Part shown: positions 52,220 through 59,291 of the stretch, piece after piece
Layout of the letters: every line of letters starts with the position of its first letter
How positions within the stretch are numbered: position 1 is the stretch's first letter
Assembly: GCA_934630735.1 (NCBI GenBank)
Contig: CAKTWK010000008.1
Coordinates: 6,670 to 70,669 of the forward strand
Reading direction: 5' to 3'
Origin: an uncultured Collinsella sp.
Lineage (GTDB): Bacteria > Actinomycetota > Coriobacteriia > Coriobacteriales > Coriobacteriaceae
DNA length: 64,000 nucleotides
Notes under the pieces: generated by a model
Told to the model about the DNA's origin: nothing
The model's database searches: none
The model's input: the letters and a program-made list of their open reading frames with translations, nothing else
Position numbers and translations under genes: made by a program

Positions 52220-53224
52220 TTGCAAATACGGCGGGCAGCGACCGACATAACCGAGCTCTACGCACCGCAGTTTGAGCAATTTGGCCTGGAGCTTACCGGC
52301 AAGGGCGCCATCTTTACCGGCGAGGTGGCAAACGACCGGGCGCACGGCCGCGCATGGATCATGCCCCTCTCCCCCACCTGCATCGTCATGGAGCATTTCA
52401 TTACCCCGACGCACGATATGTACCTGGCCGAATACACACCCGAACCGTACGCATGCGTGAGCGAAGTCAGCGCGCCCACGCTCATGTGCATGCCCAAGGC
52501 TGGCATAACGCCTGCGAACCTTAAACCCTTGCATGGACTGTGGCCAAACAATGCCGTGTGCAGCTTTATCCAAGATAGCTGCGGCGAAGAACTAAGCCCG
52601 CTGTTTGCAGGACAGCTTTATCACTCGCGCTCGGTGCTCTTTTTGCCCGGGTATTTTGACGAGCTGGAGCATCAATATCCCACTGAGTTCGCGGGGGTCT
52701 TTGAGGCGTTTGCCGAGTCATGGCACGAGGAGGCAGCGTCTGCCATCTGCCACACACTACGCCGAATCAACGAGGACCGCGCTCGCGCCGTAGGCGGGCA
52801 TGTCTATATGCGAGGCATTGTGGAGACCATGGTCGCGGAGCTCGCCTGTTCGCGCGCGGCCCACAAGCAGGCGCAGCAGGCGGCAGACACACGCGCCAGT
52901 GTGACCATTGCCGAAGAAGCAACGGCAATGATTGAGCGCGCGCTCAACAAAGGCAGGCGTGTGGGTATCAACGAGGTGGCCGAGAGGCTCTACACAAGCC
53001 GCTCCAAACTATGCGCCACCTTTAAGGCCCAAACTGGCGAGTCCCTGGGCGCCTACATTCGCAGACGCCGTATGGAGCGAGCACAGGACCTTTTGGCCGA
53101 TAGCGCGCTCACGATAGCGCAGGTGGCAGAGCGTCTAGGCTACCCTCAGCAGGCCGCCTTCGCCCAAGCCTTCAAGCAACACACCGGCACCACCCCCACC
53201 GCTTGGCGCTCCCAACATCAATAA
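52220..53224 (+). CDS. AraC-family transcriptional regulator
   Basis: 334 aa from TTG 52220, preceded by GGAAAGGGA; a later in-frame ATG (52364) would remove conserved sequence. The C-terminal 100 residues carry two HTHs: INEVAERLYTSRSKLCATFK near 240 and LTIAQVAERLGYPQQAAFAQ near 290, followed by FKQHTGTTPTAWR. The N-terminal 200 residues resemble the sensor of YbtA/PchR-like regulators. It is divergent from the ABC exporter pair and probably activates it in response to a ligand such as a metal-chelate. Confidence 0.9.
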   Translation: MQIRRAATDITELYAPQFEQFGLELTGKGAIFTGEVANDRAHGRAWIMPLSPTCIVMEHFITPTHDMYLAEYTPEPYACVSEVSAPTLMCMPKAGITPANLKPLHGLWPNNAVCSFIQDSCGEELSPLFAGQLYHSRSVLFLPGYFDELEHQYPTEFAGVFEAFAESWHEEAASAICHTLRRINEDRARAVGGHVYMRGIVETMVAELACSRAAHKQAQQAADTRASVTIAEEATAMIERALNKGRRVGINEVAERLYTSRSKLCATFKAQTGESLGAYIRRRRMERAQDLLADSALTIAQVAERLGYPQQAAFAQAFKQHTGTTPTAWRSQHQ

Positions 53225-53262
53225 AAAGACGGCAAAGGGACAGCCCCATGAGTTCCACACGC

Positions 53263-53295
53263 AATGTGACAAAGGGACTGTCCCTTTGTCACATT
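53263..53295. repeat. Perfect 33-bp dispersed palindrome
   Basis: AATGTGACAAAGGGAC and its complement GTCCCTTTGTCACATT around one T. It follows the AraC stop by 38 bp; a looser copy of GGCAAAGGGACAGCCCC lies at 53231-53247. Confidence 0.85.
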
Positions 53296-53301
53296 TACAA
53301 A

Positions 53302-53328
53302 AATGGGCGCGCCAACGGCGCGCCCATT
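53302..53328. terminator. GC-rich hairpin, possible AraC or gatB terminator
   Basis: ATGGGCGCGCC and GGCGCGCCCAT around AAC. On the minus strand TTTTTG follows; on the plus strand none. Direction is uncertain. Confidence 0.5.
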
Positions 53329-53380
53329 CACTCTATTCCATTCAGCCCGCCTGACCCGAACGGCCGAGTCGTCTGGCCGG

Positions 53381-53511
53381 GGAAGCCCCGAGTCGCCGGG
53401 GTGTTTGCTCCAAATGAGTTCCGCATGCAAAGAAGGCCACTAAATGTGGCCTTCGTCTTGTATAGGACTGTTTGAAATTTGGAGGAAATACCCCGGCGAC
53501 TCGGGGCTTCC
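53381..53511. repeat. 131-bp nested palindrome with 35-bp arms after gatB
   Basis: Arms 53381-53415 (beginning GGAAGCCCCGAGTCGCCGGG) and 53477-53511 match as reverse complements at 33 of 35 positions. An inner hairpin AAGGCCAC/GTGGCCTT is at 53433-53453. Size and plan match 33113-33246, although the sequences differ. It ends 13 bp from the gatB stop and may also terminate gatB. Confidence 0.8.
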
Positions 53512-53523
53512 ACGGCCTCGCAG

Positions 53524-55200
53524 CTACGAGAGCGACGTTCTCAGCAACTCGTTGAAGAGCTTCGGGTTGCCCTTGCCGCGGCTCGCCTTCATGCACTGGC
53601 CCACCAAAAATCCGATGACCTTCTGGTTGCCGTCACGATACTGCTGCGCCTGATCGGCGCAGTTTGCCAGTACCTCGTCCACGATCGGCTGCAGCGCGCC
53701 GGCATCGCTCACCTGACGCATACCGCGCTCGTCGACGATCTTGTTGGGGTCGTCGCCGGTCTGGGCCATGGCCTCAAAGACCTCGTGCGCCTGGTTGGAG
53801 CTGATGGCATCGGTCGCCAGCAGCTTGGCAAGAGCCGCCACCTGAGCCGGCGCGATGCCGGACTCGGCGAGCGACACGCCTGCGCCCTTAAGGTAGGCGA
53901 TCATCTCGTTCACCAGCAGGTTTGCGACCGTCTGGGCCTCCTTGCCAGCCATACCGGCAGCGGCGGCCTCAAAGAACTCGGCAAACTCGGGGTCGCCGGC
54001 GATTTGCTCGGCGTCGGCCGCCTTAATACCAAAGTCGGTCTCAAAACGGGCGCGCTTGGCATCGGGCAGCTCGGGAATCTCGCCACGGCAGCGATCGATG
54101 AACTCGTCGTCCAAATCGAACGGCGCCAGATCGGGATCGGGGAACAGACGATAGTCGTCGGCCGTCTCCTTCACACGCATGACCACGGTGCGCTTGCGGC
54201 TGGGCTCCCAGTGGCGGGTCTCCTGATAGATGATGCCGCCCTCCTCGAGCACCTCGGCCTGACGGCAGATCTCGTAGGCAAGGCCATCGTGCAGGCTCTT
54301 AAACGAGTTGAGGTTCTTGAGCTCGGTCTTGGTGCCCAGCTTGGTCTCGCCGCGGCGACGCAGCGACACGTTGCCGTCACAGCGCATGGAACCCTTCTCC
54401 ATGGAGCAGTCCGAAATGCCCAGCGTCACAAAGATGCGACGGAGCTTCTCCATAAACAGGCGAGCCTCCTCGGGCGTGCGCAGATCGGGCTCAGTCACGA
54501 GCTCAATCAAAGGCGTGCCGCAGCGGTTGTAGTCGACGAGCGACTCGGCCGCAGCGGTAATGCGGCCCTCGGCACCGCCTACGTGCACCATCTTGGCGGC
54601 GTCCTCCTCCATGTGGATGCGCAGGATGCGGATGGGCACCGTGTAGGAACCGTCCTCGCGGCGCTCGGGCATCTGCAGGTTGGACGCATCGTAGCTGGCC
54701 AGGTGGCCGGCGCGCTGGTTGCCCTCGCGCATGGTCGACGTCATGGACGTGGACAGGCCCTCGGCGTTGGCCGAGGCGCTTGCCAGGCTCTGGGCCTCGG
54801 CCTCACCAAACGCGCAGTCAGGACGCTCGGCGGCACCGCGACCGGTCACGTCCAGGTCCAGGTGACCGTACATGGCAAAAGCGACCGGACCCTGCGTGGT
54901 CTGGAAGTTCTTGGCCATATCGGGATAGAAGTAGTGCTTGCGGTAGAACATCGAGTGGCGCTGGATCTCGCAGTTGGTGGCCAGACCTGCCTTGACGATG
55001 CTCTCGATGGCGCGCTTGTTGGGCACCGGCAGGGCGCCGGGCAGGCCCAGGCACACCGGACACACGTTGGCGTTGGGCTCGTCATCGTGGCTGAGCTTGC
55101 AGTTGCAGAACATCTTGGTATCGAGTGCGGTGAGCTCGGTATGGATCTCCAGGCCGATCACGGCCTCCCAATCCTGCAGGACCTCGGAAAGCTCCTTCAT
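53524..55200 (-). CDS. gatB: Asp-tRNA(Asn)/Glu-tRNA(Gln) amidotransferase subunit B, with insertion
   Basis: 558 aa, against about 475-500 normally. It activates the misacylated tRNA and transfers ammonia from GatA. Zinc-binding Cys32, 34, 47 and 50 (FCNCK...CPVC), EIHTELTALDTKMFC, YYFYPDMAKNFQ-like HYFYPDMAKNFQ and RIHMEEDAAKMVH are present. Between about residues 121 and 180 there is an extra stretch of about 55-60 residues rich in Ala/Ser/Gly and charged residues that is absent from typical GatB. The C-terminal GatB/YqeY tail is complete. Its ATG overlaps the gatA stop by one base. Confidence 0.94.
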   Translation of the reverse strand: MKELSEVLQDWEAVIGLEIHTELTALDTKMFCNCKLSHDDEPNANVCPVCLGLPGALPVPNKRAIESIVKAGLATNCEIQRHSMFYRKHYFYPDMAKNFQTTQGPVAFAMYGHLDLDVTGRGAAERPDCAFGEAEAQSLASASANAEGLSTSMTSTMREGNQRAGHLASYDASNLQMPERREDGSYTVPIRILRIHMEEDAAKMVHVGGAEGRITAAAESLVDYNRCGTPLIELVTEPDLRTPEEARLFMEKLRRIFVTLGISDCSMEKGSMRCDGNVSLRRRGETKLGTKTELKNLNSFKSLHDGLAYEICRQAEVLEEGGIIYQETRHWEPSRKRTVVMRVKETADDYRLFPDPDLAPFDLDDEFIDRCRGEIPELPDAKRARFETDFGIKAADAEQIAGDPEFAEFFEAAAAGMAGKEAQTVANLLVNEMIAYLKGAGVSLAESGIAPAQVAALAKLLATDAISSNQAHEVFEAMAQTGDDPNKIVDERGMRQVSDAGALQPIVDEVLANCADQAQQYRDGNQKVIGFLVGQCMKASRGKGNPKLFNELLRTSLS

Positions 55201-56714
55201 TACAGCTCGCCTCCCTTCCCGGCAAAATCGGGCGCGACGGAAAGCGCGGGCGCACCCGTGGCGGCATCGGCAAAGCCGCGCTCCAGGGCGCGGGCAAACG
55301 TGAGCAGCTGACGGTCCTTAAAGGCCGGACCCACCAGCTGGGCAGAAACGGGCAGCTGAGTATCCTCGCCCAGGCCCAGCGGCACCGAGATACCACCGTT
55401 GCCGCAAATGTTGAGCGAGATGGTGTACAGGTCGGAGAGGTACATCTGCGTGGGGTCGCTGATCTCGCCAAACTTAAAGGCCGTGCGCGGCGAGGCTGGC
55501 ATGAGGATGGTGTCCACCTTGGCATACGCGGCGTCGTAGTCCCGCGTGATGAGCGTACGGGCCTTTTGCGCAGCGTAGTAGTACTTGTCGTACACGCCCG
55601 AGCTCAGCAGGTAGGCGCCGAGCATCTGACGGCGCTTGGCCTCGGCGCCAAAGCCGTGGGCGCGCGACAGCGAGCTCTGGTCGGACAGGTTGGCGCAGCC
55701 CTCCTCCTGGTAGCCGTAGCGAATGCCGTCGAAACGAGCCAGGTTGGAGAACGCCTCGGCCGGGCCGATGACGTAGTAGGCGGCGATGGCGGCGTCCAGG
55801 TGCGGCAGGTCGACCTCGACCAGCTCGGCGCCCTGGTTCTGCAGCTCCTGGGCGGCGCGCTGAACAGCTGCCTTGACCTCGGACGTCAGGCCCTCGGCCT
55901 CCATAAACGCGGGAATGATGCCCACGCGCTTGCCCTCGATGCTGTCGTTGAGATGCTCGGTAAAGTCGACGGCACAATCCTGGCTGGTGCAGTCATACGG
56001 ATCGTGGCCCGCGCCGGTAAGCGCGTTCATGGCCAGCGCGACATCCTCGACCGTGCGGCCAAAGGGGCCCACCTGGTCGAGCGACGAGCCAAAGGCGACC
56101 ACGCCGTAACGGCTCACGGCGCCATACGTGGGCTTAAAGCCCACCACGCCGCACAGCGACGCCGGCTGGCGAATGGAGCCGCCGGTGTCCGAGCCCAGCG
56201 AGAGCGCGACCTCGCCCGCGGCGACGGCGGCAGCGGAGCCGCCCGAGGAGCCGCCGGGCACGCGCTCGGTATCCCAGGGGTTGTTGGTGCGGTGGAACGC
56301 CGAGCTCTCGGTGGAGCTGCCAAAGGCAAACTCGTCCATGTTGGCCTTGCCCATGGGCAGGCAGCCGACATCGAGCATGCGCTGGACGCAGGTGGCGGTG
56401 TAGACGCTCTGGTAGTTCTCGAGCATACGGGAAGCGCAGGTGGTGCGCGTGCCCACGAGGTTCATGTTGTCCTTGATGGCCAGCGGCACGCCCGCGAGCG
56501 GGGGCAGCGGCTTTCCGGCGGCACGGTCGGCATCCACGCGCGCGGCGGCCTCAAGCGCAAGCTCGGGCGCCACCTGCAGGAATGCTTGGACCCCGCCCTC
56601 GCGCGCCTCGATGGCGGCAAGGGAGGCCTGGGCCACCTCGGTAGCGGTAAAGTCGCCGGCGGCAACGCCCGCGGCGATCTGGGCGGCGGTAAGGGAATCG
56701 AAGCTTAGCGCCAT
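55200..56714 (-). CDS. gatA: Amidotransferase subunit A (amidase)
   Basis: 504 aa. Amidase-signature family; the Ser-cisSer-Lys triad is visible as Lys in PLAIKDNMNLVG near residue 78, PGGSSGGSAAAVAAGEV near 152 and TGGSIRQPASLCG near 176. It liberates ammonia from glutamine for GatB. It overlaps both gatC and gatB by one base (TAATG-type), giving a tight gatCAB operon. Confidence 0.97.
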   Translation of the reverse strand: MALSFDSLTAAQIAAGVAAGDFTATEVAQASLAAIEAREGGVQAFLQVAPELALEAAARVDADRAAGKPLPPLAGVPLAIKDNMNLVGTRTTCASRMLENYQSVYTATCVQRMLDVGCLPMGKANMDEFAFGSSTESSAFHRTNNPWDTERVPGGSSGGSAAAVAAGEVALSLGSDTGGSIRQPASLCGVVGFKPTYGAVSRYGVVAFGSSLDQVGPFGRTVEDVALAMNALTGAGHDPYDCTSQDCAVDFTEHLNDSIEGKRVGIIPAFMEAEGLTSEVKAAVQRAAQELQNQGAELVEVDLPHLDAAIAAYYVIGPAEAFSNLARFDGIRYGYQEEGCANLSDQSSLSRAHGFGAEAKRRQMLGAYLLSSGVYDKYYYAAQKARTLITRDYDAAYAKVDTILMPASPRTAFKFGEISDPTQMYLSDLYTISLNICGNGGISVPLGLGEDTQLPVSAQLVGPAFKDRQLLTFARALERGFADAATGAPALSVAPDFAGKGGEL

Positions 56715-57025
56715 TACTCGCTCTCCCCCTCTCCCAAAATGGACGGCACGCGGAAGTAGCGGTCGCGCGCGCTGCCGGCGTTTTCGAGCGCAACGTCGAG
56801 CGGCAGGTCGCGCTCGGGCTCGCGCAGGTCGTCGCCCATCACGTTGGACAGGCTTCCGATGGGATGGAACGTGGGCTCCACGTCGGGCAAGTCATATTGC
56901 AAGACGGGCTCGAGCATCTGGACGGCGTCGTTCATGTAGGACGTCATCTGGGCGAGCTCGTCATCGGTCAGTGCGATCTTTGCGTACTCGGCGATGCCGC
57001 GCACGTCTTTCTCGCTGAGTGCCAT
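56714..57025 (-). CDS. gatC: Amidotransferase subunit C
   Basis: 103 aa from ATG 57025. The helical wrap around GatA is recognised by LSEKDVRGIAEYAKIALTDD and the loop VEPTFHPIGSLSNVMGDDLR, then LPLDVALENAGSARDRYFRV. First gene of gatCAB; the cell therefore uses the indirect pathway for Gln-tRNA and/or Asn-tRNA. Confidence 0.95.
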   Translation of the reverse strand: MALSEKDVRGIAEYAKIALTDDELAQMTSYMNDAVQMLEPVLQYDLPDVEPTFHPIGSLSNVMGDDLREPERDLPLDVALENAGSARDRYFRVPSILGEGESE

Positions 57026-57210
57026 AGGCGCTCCCTTCCGCATAACAGATAAACCGCTCTAGTATACAGGGCAGCGCCGGCTTGGAGCAGGCGCTTTACC
57101 CAAATGCAGCGAAAACGTAACGAGGGCGGCGGTTGACAGGCGGCGGGCTGGCGGTTCTGCAACGAAACCGCACCGTCCATAGCGAAAACCGTCCCGCCCG
57201 CAATGAAAAG

Positions 57211-57267
57211 CATCACAACATTCGACGCTTTTCGTCAAAATCGCGATTTTCATCGAATGTTGTGATG
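57211..57267. repeat. 57-bp nested palindrome upstream of gatC
   Basis: CATCACAACATTCGA (57211-57225) and TCGAATGTTGTGATG (57253-57267) are perfect 15-bp arms; inside is AAAATCGCGATTTT (57237-57250). It lies in the 300-bp gap between the sortase and gatC, nearer the sortase end. It may be a regulatory or repeat element. Confidence 0.7.
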
Positions 57268-57282
57268 GTTTGGAAGTCCCGG

Positions 57283-57315
57283 CCACCACAAAGGCGCCTG
57301 TCCCCATTGCGGTGG
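57283..57315. repeat. Diverged member of the CCACCACAAAGG hairpin family
   Basis: CCACCACAAAGG...CCTGTCCCC...GCGGTGG. Its left arm equals that of the murT-gatD terminator at 24072, but the right arm has diverged. Confidence 0.5.
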
Positions 57316-57329
57316 TTCTGGAGAATGTC

Positions 57330-58268
57330 TTATGCCGAGGCCTTGGCCTTGCGGTGCTTGAGGACCGCGCGGATCACGATGTCCAGCAGCAACAGCACAA
57401 TGGCCACGACCACGATGAGCACGGCAAACTCACGCTTGCCCCAGTGGCGGCCGGCCAGCGACTTTTGCTTGTCGACGTCCTTCTTGTTGTACTTGGTGCG
57501 CACGCAATGCACCAGCAGGCGATGGTCGTTCACGCCGTAGGGCGTGCAGGTGACGAGCGTCACCTTGTCGGCGCCGGGCTCGATGGTCAGCGACTCCATC
57601 TCCTCGGGCAGCACCACCTCGGAGTCCACCATCTTGTAGGCGAGCGTCTTGTTCATGGTGTGCAGCAGCACCAGGTCGCCGGGCTTCAGCGAATGGATGT
57701 CGTCGAACATGCTCAGGTTACGCATGCCCGAGTGCGCGGTGAGCACGCAATGCGTCGAGGTGCCGCCCACCGGCAGGCTCGTGCCCTCCAGGTGGCCGAC
57801 GCCCGCCATAAGGACTTCTTCGCTCGTGCCGTGGTAGATGGGCATGCTCACGTCGATGGAAGGGATCTCGACCCAGCTCATCATGGGGTCGCGGTCAAAG
57901 ATGAGCTGCTGAGCGTAGGGCTCGATCTGGTCGGCGGGGAGCTCGGTGGCCTCGCCCGCCAGCTGCTCGTTAAAGGAGCGCGCCTGGAGCAGGATGCGAT
58001 CGCGCTCCTCGGCAGACAGCGCGTCCACGGTGCTGGACACGGTACTGATCTGGTTAAACACGCCCGAGGCCTCGAGCCGGTCCAAGATCCACGGCCAGGT
58101 CATAAGGCCCACGCCAATAAGGATTATGACGATGGTGATGAGCCGGTCGGCCCAGCGCGGCAGTCGCTTGCGACGGCGCTTAGGTTTTGGTTGAGGTTTG
58201 GGCTGAGGGCTTGAGCCGCCGTTGGCCGCGGCGTTATTGCTCTTCATATGTTTGGCGCCCTGCACCAT
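57330..58268 (-). CDS. Class C (pilin-polymerising) sortase
   Basis: 312 aa from ATG 58268, with GAGGAG upstream; ATG 58247 lacks one. A basic Pro-rich N-terminus precedes a transmembrane segment (42-62), the catalytic domain and a second C-terminal transmembrane segment (281-300), the layout of SrtC enzymes. Catalytic His179 in LTAHSGM, Cys241 in VTLVTCTPYGVNDHR and Arg250 are present; DRDPMMSW near 125 is the lid sequence that plugs the active site. It cross-links pilin subunits made by the genes at 59292-64000. The pilus genes are on the same strand upstream. Confidence 0.95.
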   Translation of the reverse strand: MVQGAKHMKSNNAAANGGSSPQPKPQPKPKRRRKRLPRWADRLITIVIILIGVGLMTWPWILDRLEASGVFNQISTVSSTVDALSAEERDRILLQARSFNEQLAGEATELPADQIEPYAQQLIFDRDPMMSWVEIPSIDVSMPIYHGTSEEVLMAGVGHLEGTSLPVGGTSTHCVLTAHSGMRNLSMFDDIHSLKPGDLVLLHTMNKTLAYKMVDSEVVLPEEMESLTIEPGADKVTLVTCTPYGVNDHRLLVHCVRTKYNKKDVDKQKSLAGRHWGKREFAVLIVVVAIVLLLLDIVIRAVLKHRKAKASA

Positions 58269-58436
58269 CGCCGGTCACTCCTCTACAGCTCAAGTTGTCT
58301 AAACAAATAATAGCCGATTAGCGAGCTTCCGCGCCGGACAACGCAGCCTGGCAGCATTGCGCAGCGCGAGTATGGGCCCGCATTTGAGTTTTCAAAATGT
58401 CCCGGATCGGCGGGGCAATTCGGGATACAATATCAA

Positions 58437-58535
58437 TAGAAAACGGCGCACCCCGCGTAAATGTTTGGGAGCGCGGGCGGCCTAGTTTTCAGCTTTTGTT
58501 AAATGCCCGGGATCCGACCCCCGGGCATTCTTATT
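58437..58535 (+). ncRNA. Predicted small RNA, copy 1, convergent with the 49-aa peptide gene
   Basis: A conserved GGGATACAAT element (-10-like TACAAT at 58426-58431) is followed by a stem ACCCCGCG/CGCGGGC and ends in a perfect terminator hairpin AATGCCCGGG (58502-58511)/CCCGGGCATT (58520-58529) with TTATTT. No open frame of note exists on the plus strand. It meets the stop of the minus-strand peptide gene, so the transcripts could overlap at their 3' ends. Existence of the RNA is predicted, not shown. Confidence 0.5.
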
Positions 58536-58680
58536 TGCGCTTGCGGCGCAAATGCCGTCCACCGTCCGCACCGCGCGTGCGCCTACGGACCTTAAACCGA
58601 ACCTCATACGAGTCAAGAAACGCGATGACGAACGAGCCCACCGCCGCGAGGGCGGCGAGCGCGTTAAGGAATTTCAGCAT
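58531..58680 (-). CDS. 49-aa membrane peptide with basic tail (type I toxin-like)
   Basis: ATG 58680 has GGAGG 7 nt upstream. Residues 4-25 (FLNALAALAAVGSFVIAFLD) form one hydrophobic segment and the rest is strongly basic (VRFKVRRRTRGADGGR, then HLRRKRK). Small hydrophobic peptides with charged tails are typical of type I toxins (for example TxpA, BsrG, TisB). A predicted small RNA runs towards its 3' end, and a LexA-box-like site lies 104 bp upstream. It matches no family that I know by name. A truncated second copy is at 59009-59122. Toxicity is inferred only. Confidence 0.6.
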   Translation of the reverse strand: MLKFLNALAALAAVGSFVIAFLDSYEVRFKVRRRTRGADGGRHLRRKRK

Positions 58681-58783
58681 TTGGGGACCTCCGATCGAGT
58701 CGTCGGCCGCCCGCGCACGGGATGCGTCGCAAGGATATTTTACTGCGAGTGTATGCACCCACGCCTGGTAAACGCGATTTTGA

Positions 58784-58797
58784 CAAACATTTGTTCG
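58784..58797 (-). promoter_or_regulatory. LexA/SOS-box-like site upstream of the membrane peptide gene
   Basis: On the minus strand CGAACAAATGTTTG matches the Gram-positive/actinobacterial consensus CGAAC-N4-GTTCG with one mismatch. It lies about 104 bp before the ATG at 58680, next to a TTGTCA that could be a -35 element. SOS control is a guess from this match. Confidence 0.35.
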
Positions 58798-58916
58798 ATA
58801 GTTACACACACGGTTCCTCGCCCAGCGGAGCCTGGCCGCATTGTCCGGATTTGCCCGACGTGTTTGCGTTTTCAGAATATCCCGGATCGGCTGGGCGATT
58901 CGGGATACAATTGCTA

Positions 58917-59013
58917 CAGGAAACGACGCACCCCGCGTAAGTACTTAGGAGCGCGGGCGACCAGTTTCCGACGTTGTTAAATGCCCGGGCCTCTAACCCC
59001 GGGCATTCTTATT
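58917..59013 (+). ncRNA. Predicted small RNA, copy 2
   Basis: Same elements as copy 1: GGGATACAAT (TACAAT 58906-58911), the ACCCCGCG/CGCGGGC stem, and the terminator hairpin 58980-58989/58998-59007 followed by TTATTT. Paired positions are kept although loops differ, which supports selection on RNA structure. Confidence 0.5.
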
Positions 59014-59122
59014 TGCGCTTGTTGCGGCGCAAATGCCTTCTACCGTCCGCACCGCGCGTGCGCCTACGGACCTTAAGCCGAACCTCATACGAGTCAAGAA
59101 ACGCGATGACGAACGTGCCCGC
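59009..59122 (-). pseudogene. 5'-truncated copy of the 49-aa peptide gene
   Basis: The frame ending at TAA 59009 encodes TFVIAFLDSYEVRLKVRRRT then RGADGRRHLRRNKRK, matching residues about 16-49 of the intact gene. The first 14 codons and the ribosome-binding site are missing, replaced by sequence next to the pilin terminator, with an in-frame TAA upstream. Confidence 0.65.
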
Positions 59123-59152
59123 ATCGGACGATGGAGGCTGGCTGCGTTATCC

Positions 59153-59191
59153 AAAAAAAACGGGGCAAACTCCAGTGCGGAGTCTGCCCCG
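59153..59191 (-). terminator. Rho-independent terminator of the pilin operon
   Basis: CGGGGCA-AACTCC and GGAGT-CTGCCCCG (59161-59191) form the stem; the minus-strand transcript continues into TTTTTTTTGG. It lies about 100 bp beyond the stop of the backbone pilin. Confidence 0.92.
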
Positions 59192-59291
59192 AAAAGAGAA
59201 TGGCAAAGCAAGAACGTGGATGGACGAGAAAAGTGTCCGCAAGTCTCATGGCCATCACATCCCACCTGCCAAAGGGATGGGTGAGCGAACG

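Larger units (their letters stand above)
58345..59122. repeat. Tandem duplication of an about 295-bp small-RNA/peptide block
   Basis: Copy 1 is about 58345-58641 and copy 2 about 58829-59122, offset 480-484 bp, with about 85 percent identity by eye. Both keep the sequence TCCCGGATCGGC, GGGATACAAT, GCACCCCGCGTAA, the AATGCCCGGG/CCCGGGCATT terminator hairpin and the coding segment for the C-terminal part of a small peptide. The 58642-58828 spacer is unique to copy 1. This whole 1-kb gap between the sortase and pilins has no other gene. Confidence 0.85.
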
